From: a virus
Virus record (IMG/VR): IMGVR_UViG_3300025286_000164
Coordinates: 1 to 21,819 of that record
Length of the DNA stretch: 21,819 nucleotides
Reading direction: 5' to 3' (one strand)
A model generated the notes under the pieces. It did not search any database, was not told where the DNA came from, and saw only the letters and a list, made by a program, of their open reading frames with translations. Every line of letters begins with the position of its first letter. Position 1 is the stretch's first letter. Of the stretch, positions 17,976-21,819 are shown piece by piece. Made by a program: the position numbers and the translations under genes.

Positions 17976-17997
17976 GGACACAACCAATGAAAGATAA
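17973..17997. repeat. gene-junction direct repeat E, copy 2
   Basis: Second copy of 17545..17569. Confidence 0.85.
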
Positions 17998-18271
17998 TAA
18001 TGAAAAACCACAACACCAGATGGCTGCAATAGATTTAATAGTTACTAAAGGTGACGGAGTTGCACTACCGAACCAAAAACAAGCTATCCATGACTTTAAA
18101 GAACAGTGCTTAGAACAAAAGCTATCTGAATTCATACCCAAAGCAAAGCTAGTTGAGTGGCTAAAGGATGTTAAGAATACGCCTTGGGTACAGGTTGATT
18201 GGGAAAATAGTACTAAAGAGTCATTCGTTAAAGTCTCAGACCTACTACAAGCAATCGAATCGTATAGCTAG
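17987..18271 (+). CDS. hypothetical protein, 94 aa
   Basis: ATG 17987 in repeat E. The N-terminal half is variable and polar. The C-terminal half begins with the repeat-F segment LEQKLSEF and continues IPKAKLVEWLKDVKNTPWVQ. The IPK-x-K-LVEWLK helix looks like the true end of this small family, which would make the 71-aa neighbour a copy truncated at repeat F. Confidence 0.6.
   Translation: MKDNNEKPQHQMAAIDLIVTKGDGVALPNQKQAIHDFKEQCLEQKLSEFIPKAKLVEWLKDVKNTPWVQVDWENSTKESFVKVSDLLQAIESYS
18111..18135. repeat. 25-nt exact direct repeat F, copy 2
   Basis: Second copy of 17746..17770. Confidence 0.85.
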
Positions 18272-18282
18272 GGGGTGATTAG

Positions 18283-18354
18283 GTGAAATTAATAACATGG
18301 CAAGACATAGAAACAATAATCTTAATTTATGTAAATATCATAAAAACTAAATGA
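18283..18354 (+). CDS. possible 23-residue hydrophobic peptide
   Basis: GTG 18283 follows GGGGGTGATTAG and ends at TGA 18354, filling the gap before the A1-like gene. The peptide (MKLITWQDIETIILIYVNII, then KTK) is hydrophobic in its second half. Short size makes chance likely; kept because of the strong ribosome binding site. Confidence 0.3.
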   Translation: MKLITWQDIETIILIYVNIIKTK

Positions 18355-18364
18355 GGGTTTTACA

Positions 18365-19948
18365 ATGAGTGTAGGGAGAGGAAAAAAAGGTGTATGTGTT
18401 GTAAATGATGATAGCAGGCCAGAATGTGCCAAGTGTGGCGGGTTTTGCAAATCGAATGGGCATGAATGGAAGTGTACAGACTGTGGAAAGCGAATAAGAA
18501 AGAAAGCGAACCTTAAAAACATTGAAGAGGCTGGATTTGCTAAGGCTGGATATGATGTGGAAAGCGCCGAGCAAAGAGCAAAGAGCATTAAGGCTAAGTA
18601 TAAAAAGGGGTGTAGGTCGTTTGTTGTTACATCAGCTCAAAATAATACAGGTGAGTTTAAGGCGTTTCTCAAAGCTCTAAAAGTCTACTGCAAACAAAGA
18701 AAAGCCGAATTGATTGTAATACCCGTTCATTATAAAAATGCAAACTCATGGAATAAAGACACCGAAAAGCAATGGAGCGGCGAGCTAGAGCCTTATTTGG
18801 TTCATGGTGATATTAGCTTAGGACACGTATTAATACGCTCACACATCAAAATAGAAGCCCCTAGCATTAACCCCTTACAAGGCAAGCAGTCTCACGGCGG
18901 CAATAAGTGGACTGTGTTTGGTAATGCTCAGCACGCAATGGAGCCAGTAGCAACGCCTGCTGATTTAATGCCTAAGCGCATGTACACAACAGGCAGTGTA
19001 ACTAAGAGAAACTATTCTCAATCAGATAGGGGTGCTAAGGCTGACTTTAACCATGTTTTTGGTGCGCTTACAATCAACTTTGTTAAAGGTTCCGATATTC
19101 CTTTTATCAGGCAGTTAAACTCTGATGATATGGGTAACTTTTACGATTTAGATAAGCGATACACACCCAAGGGAATAACAAAAGATCACCGCATAAAAGC
19201 CTTAACAACAGGCGATGAGCATGTGATGCATAATATAGTAGCTAAGGAAACATACCTAGCTAAAAACTCAATAGCCAAAAAACTAAAACCAGAATACATC
19301 GTAAGGCATGATGTTTTAGATGGTTATGCTGGGAGTCATCACCATGAAAAAATGCCCCTTGTACAGTTTAAGAAATTTATTGAGGGTACTAATTGCTACA
19401 GATCAGAGCTTAATGAGTGCATACGATTCATCGATAAAACAACACCTGCTTACTCTACTAATATCCTTGTTGATAGCAATCACCACTCTCATCTTGACAA
19501 GTGGCTGGATAGGGCTAACCCTAATAAGGATTTTACTAATACCGAGCTTATACATGAGCTTAGGGCTTTGCAATTTGATAATATTAGGAATAAGATTGAT
19601 AAGAACGCATTTCAAATATACTTAGAGCCAAGGCTTAAAAGTAAGACGCGGTTTATAGGTAGGAATGAGCACTTTTTGATAGGTGATGTGGATGTGTCTC
19701 AACATGGCGATGTGGGCGCAAATGGTAGTAGAGGCTCAGCAAATGGCCTTGCTAAAAGCACCTACAAGATGACCATAGGACACTCCCATTCAGCCAGAAT
19801 AGTGAAGGGTGTGTATCAGGTTGGTACGAGTACAGGTAAACTGGAATACGAGCAAGGGCTATCAGATCACAGCAATACGCATTGCATCCAGTATAAAAAT
19901 GGCAAAAGGACTCTTTTAGATATAATCAACGGTAAATGGTGTGAGTGA
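18365..19948 (+). CDS. metallophosphoesterase-like phage protein, T5 A1-like, with N-terminal zinc ribbon
   Basis: This 527-aa protein starts at ATG 18365 with GAGGG upstream. Residues 21-40 hold a CxxC...CxxC zinc ribbon. Residues 75-130 (FVVTSAQNNTGEFKAFLKAL and LIVIPVHYKN) resemble a conserved phage segment. The rest has the ordered metal-ligand motifs of calcineurin-like phosphoesterases: GDEH (283-286), HDVLDGYAGSHHH (315-327), DSNHHSHLDKW (370-380), GDVDVSQHGD (440-449) and GHSHSARI (472-479). Phage T5 A1, needed for host DNA degradation, is of this size, and I infer a relationship. The likely role is a host-DNA-directed nuclease or phosphoesterase; this needs a profile search to settle. 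Confidence 0.7.
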   Translation: MSVGRGKKGVCVVNDDSRPECAKCGGFCKSNGHEWKCTDCGKRIRKKANLKNIEEAGFAKAGYDVESAEQRAKSIKAKYKKGCRSFVVTSAQNNTGEFKAFLKALKVYCKQRKAELIVIPVHYKNANSWNKDTEKQWSGELEPYLVHGDISLGHVLIRSHIKIEAPSINPLQGKQSHGGNKWTVFGNAQHAMEPVATPADLMPKRMYTTGSVTKRNYSQSDRGAKADFNHVFGALTINFVKGSDIPFIRQLNSDDMGNFYDLDKRYTPKGITKDHRIKALTTGDEHVMHNIVAKETYLAKNSIAKKLKPEYIVRHDVLDGYAGSHHHEKMPLVQFKKFIEGTNCYRSELNECIRFIDKTTPAYSTNILVDSNHHSHLDKWLDRANPNKDFTNTELIHELRALQFDNIRNKIDKNAFQIYLEPRLKSKTRFIGRNEHFLIGDVDVSQHGDVGANGSRGSANGLAKSTYKMTIGHSHSARIVKGVYQVGTSTGKLEYEQGLSDHSNTHCIQYKNGKRTLLDIINGKWCE

Positions 19949-20277
19949 TGGGCGAAATTATAGATATGAGCAAAAGGAGAGAGCTAGATATAATAGCAAA
20001 AGAATTAGCTGAGAAGCTTAATTACAACAACGTAAGTATTATAGCGAACGATGAAGAGTTCTCTGTGATTATAGAGGGAACTGATGTAAAAGTCTCTTTT
20101 TGGGATGATGATATAGTCTCTATAGAGTTCAATCCAGATCATGCAATAGTATTGCCAAGAGATATATTTGCAACGCTGGTTAGTGCATCAAGCCTTATTG
20201 CTGATATTGAGTATAGGTGGGGCTGGCCCGAAGAGCTTGAGCTACCCTTGGCAGAGTATAAAGAAGATTTAGAGTGA
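19948..20277 (+). CDS. hypothetical protein, 109 aa
   Basis: ATG 19948 overlaps the A1-like stop by 1 nt; a GTG one codon earlier is the longest-frame start. Helix RRELDIIAKELAEKLN is followed by a beta-sheet region (VSIIANDEEFSVIIEGTDVK) and an acidic end. Not recognised. The tight coupling suggests it works with, or is expressed at the level of, the A1-like protein. Confidence 0.65.
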   Translation: MGEIIDMSKRRELDIIAKELAEKLNYNNVSIIANDEEFSVIIEGTDVKVSFWDDDIVSIEFNPDHAIVLPRDIFATLVSASSLIADIEYRWGWPEELELPLAEYKEDLE

Positions 20278-20333
20278 TAATTCTAAAATAAGTGTGTATT
20301 ATTGCTCACCCAAACAAACACAGCGAGAATATT

Positions 20334-20462
20334 ATGATTTACTTTCCAGTTATAAAGCCAGTTAAGGGATATAAAGAGGGCGTGAAGCTTATAAAAGAGA
20401 ACTACCTATTGTTATTATCTTTAGTTTATATAGGTAGCGCTCTATACTTTATGGCTAGCTAA
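20334..20462 (+). CDS. small membrane peptide, 42 aa
   Basis: ATG 20334 to TAA 20462. A positively charged N-terminus (VIKPVKGYKEGVKLIKE) is followed by one membrane helix (LLLLSLVYIGSALYFMA), so it is likely oriented N-in. Last gene of the rightward arm; its stop overlaps the end of the converging minus-strand gene by 4 nt. The ribosome binding site is weak. Confidence 0.5.
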   Translation: MIYFPVIKPVKGYKEGVKLIKENYLLLLSLVYIGSALYFMAS

Positions 20463-20668
20463 GGTATTAAACTTTCCTTATTAGCCTTCTTATTGGCCTT
20501 GTAAGACTCTTTTAGCTGCTCAACGATGCGATCATCAAACTCAGTCTTAGAGTGTTTTACGGCCATTTCTAGCGTTTCAAACACGATGTATTCAATAATA
20601 GCCTCACCACAAGCCGCTAGTGCTATCTTTTTTAAGATTGATAATAGAACTTTTATTAGTATTTGCAT
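20459..20668 (-). CDS. small membrane-associated protein downstream of lysozyme, 69 aa
   Basis: The ATG overlaps the lysozyme stop (TAATG). Residues 2-28 (ILIKVLLSILKKIALAACGE) are an amphipathic or membrane-active helix, and the C-terminal part is highly charged (KESYKANKKANKESL). Short proteins of this form, with a hydrophobic N-terminus and DD-x-IVE helix, often follow phage endolysins; their role is not defined. It may help membrane disruption at lysis. Confidence 0.6.
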   Translation of the reverse strand: MQILIKVLLSILKKIALAACGEAIIEYIVFETLEMAVKHSKTEFDDRIVEQLKESYKANKKANKESLIP

Positions 20669-21105
20669 TATTTTAACCCTTTGTAGCTGTCTAAGTTTCC
20701 GCTCTTAATTATATCGCAAATGCGACGCCCACGGGATTTGACTTGACCATACCAGCGAGAATCAGCAGCCTCTAATGCCGCCAATTTATAATGACCATCA
20801 TCTAAAGCTTGCCACATCTTTTTAAACTTCTTAAGGGTGGGCACTCCCATATTGAAAGCCATATTAATTAAAGCTTGCTTTCTCTCTTCATTCATTTTGC
20901 CGAAAATATCACCCACATCCTTATCTGTTGATAAAGCTAATTGGAATTCATTAATATCATTAGTTAATAAGTACATAGCCTCAACCTCAGATAACCCCTT
21001 ATCATCTAAGTTTCGGCCCACACCAATCGTAGTCTTGCCGGATGTACACTCATAAGGCTTTAATCGCAAAGCCTCGTCAATAATTAGCATTTCTTTTAAG
21101 TTCAT
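20668..21105 (-). CDS. endolysin, T4-type lysozyme (glycoside hydrolase 24)
   Basis: This 145-aa muramidase cleaves the MurNAc-GlcNAc bond of peptidoglycan at the end of infection. It aligns with T4 lysozyme from residue 1. Catalytic Glu11 sits in MLIIDEALRLKPYE, Cys20 stands in the position of Asp20, and Thr26 is in GKTTIGVGR, giving the accepted E-8-(D/C)-5-T pattern. The NMAFNMGVPTLKKFKKMW region is the conserved C-terminal lobe. No signal peptide, so a holin-like partner is expected; the XhlA-like gene overlaps its start by ATGA. Confidence 0.95.
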   Translation of the reverse strand: MNLKEMLIIDEALRLKPYECTSGKTTIGVGRNLDDKGLSEVEAMYLLTNDINEFQLALSTDKDVGDIFGKMNEERKQALINMAFNMGVPTLKKFKKMWQALDDGHYKLAALEAADSRWYGQVKSRGRRICDIIKSGNLDSYKGLK

Positions 21106-21380
21106 AATTTACCAAGGCCATAAGTTATTAAAGGTGCACCAATAAATGCGGCTACGGTGAAGTAAGCGCTCATTCTTGTCATCCCTGTTTCCAGCTTTTT
21201 TAATGCGTTATCAGTATCCTTATCATGTATCTCATCGTGATTTATATGATTTGTAAGAGTTTCCTTAATAGGTTCAACAATTAAAGTAATCTCTTTTGTA
21301 ACGTCACTTTTAAGTTCGTCTATTTCTTCTTTGAACATTGTTCGTATTAATGAAAAATCTTCTACATCTAGGTTAGCCAT
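21102..21380 (-). CDS. XhlA-like membrane protein, holin-cassette candidate
   Basis: The 92-aa protein starts at ATG 21380 with AAGGA upstream. Residues 10-70 form a long charged coiled coil (DELKSDVTKEITLIVEPIKE, then DNALKKLETGM). A single C-terminal membrane helix follows (AYFTVAAFIGAPLITYGLG). That layout matches XhlA/hemolysin-type proteins that sit beside endolysins. Directly coupled to lysozyme, it may be the holin or a holin partner; no other multi-span holin is in the block. Confidence 0.65.
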   Translation of the reverse strand: MANLDVEDFSLIRTMFKEEIDELKSDVTKEITLIVEPIKETLTNHINHDEIHDKDTDNALKKLETGMTRMSAYFTVAAFIGAPLITYGLGKL

Positions 21381-21401
21381 TTTTTATTATCCTTAAATCA
21401 A

Positions 21402-21819
21402 TTAAACTGGCGTATTTACAGTTGTACCAACCGCATCAGCCCACACAGATCCAGCCGTTGCTCCTTGTGCGTAAACAGGCTTGTTAGCGTCAGTATTATA
21501 ATACATTTTACCCTCATATTTACCATACAGGTTTTCTTGTGCCGCTATATTATTAAGAGCTGAGTTTCTGACACCATCGTTCCATGTGTTGTTATCCTCA
21601 ATAAAAACACCTGTTACGGTTGTTGTTCCTTGTATAAGAATTCTTGCATCGCTAGCGACTGTCATTGTTGATGAGTTACCTAAGCATGTAATGTTTCTAA
21701 TACCAACAACATCACGCAAAAGAATAGCCCCAGAAACTGTTGCTCTAGTTTTGGTTGTGTCTAACTGATTATCCGATAACACTAAGTCTAGCGCTGTGGA
21801 TGTGAATCCTCTAATTGCT
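21402..21819 (-). CDS. tail fibre or tail spike protein, C-terminal part (runs off the window)
   Basis: The frame is open to the right edge, so only the last 139 residues are visible; the GTG at 21782 is unlikely to be the true start. Repeated short strands (ATVSGAILLRDVVGIRNITCL, MTVASDARILIQGTTTVTGV) are typical of a right-handed beta-helix, and the end (KYEGKMYYNTDANKPVYAQG) looks like a receptor-binding tip. The location before the lysis genes fits a distal tail protein. Identity is inferred from repeat pattern and context. Confidence 0.6.
   Translation of the reverse strand, partial: AIRGFTSTALDLVLSDNQLDTTKTRATVSGAILLRDVVGIRNITCLGNSSTMTVASDARILIQGTTTVTGVFIEDNNTWNDGVRNSALNNIAAQENLYGKYEGKMYYNTDANKPVYAQGATAGSVWADAVGTTVNTPV

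Noticed and set aside
2-21819. CRISPR arrays, tRNA genes, insertion sequences and an integron or phage integrase.
   Set aside because: Looked for on both strands; no regularly spaced repeats, cloverleaf, transposase motif or tyrosine/serine recombinase motif was seen.

Overview
This window looks like part of the genome of a tailed phage (or prophage) of a Gram-negative, probably marine, gammaproteobacterium. It is AT-rich, densely packed and full of small ORFs. It carries a DnaB-type helicase with a loader-like partner, NinB and NinG homologues, a YqaJ/lambda-exonuclease-type nuclease, SSB, an HNH endonuclease, a T4-type lysozyme in a lysis cassette, and the C-terminal part of a probable tail fibre or spike. 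I saw no integrase, repressor, tRNA, rRNA or CRISPR array. The host group is an inference from gene content and from the style of the intergenic elements.

Layout. A divergent control region at about 8,095-8,188 splits the early genes. The leftward arm (minus strand, 8,094 down to 1) runs: ribbon-helix-helix-like regulator, helicase loader-like protein, DnaB helicase, small ORFs, NinB, NinG, a small zinc protein, a small lipoprotein, a run of tiny genes, two membrane peptides, then the first 19 codons of a gene that may be the small terminase. The rightward arm (plus strand, 8,189 to 20,462) runs: SLOG-family protein, small ORFs, a recombination block (conserved recombination-module protein, YqaJ nuclease, SSB), more small ORFs, a TPR-sulfotransferase, HNH nuclease, Lar-like protein, a mosaic of small coiled-coil and zinc-ribbon ORFs, and a 527-residue metallophosphoesterase-like protein resembling phage T5 A1. 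At the right end a minus-strand block (21,819 down to 20,459) holds the tail fibre or spike, an XhlA-like membrane protein, lysozyme and a small membrane-associated protein. It converges on the rightward arm.

The main discovery is a set of about 14 intact and 2 decayed imperfect-palindrome elements that separate small genes on both early arms (812-4,055 and 8,852-12,490). They have the architecture of integron attC recombination sites: RYYYAAC-like and GTTRRRY-like end boxes, 5-6 nt spacers, an imperfect stem with one unpaired base always in the same arm, and a variable central hairpin. At ten sites the TAAC box supplies the TAA stop codon of the upstream gene. No integron integrase is present, so the set resembles a phage-borne CALIN (cluster of attC sites lacking an integrase). 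The unpaired-base rule puts attC polarity opposite to gene direction on both arms. The blocks delimited this way include ordinary phage genes (NinG; the YqaJ-SSB block) as well as tiny unknown genes.

Downstream, at 15.8-18.1 kb, gene boundaries are built from short exact direct repeats (22-38 nt), a second, different sign of modular shuffling. Other notable cargo is the TPR-sulfotransferase and the T5 A1-like protein. Starts were moved inward from the longest ORF where a ribosome binding site and the end of an attC-like element agreed.
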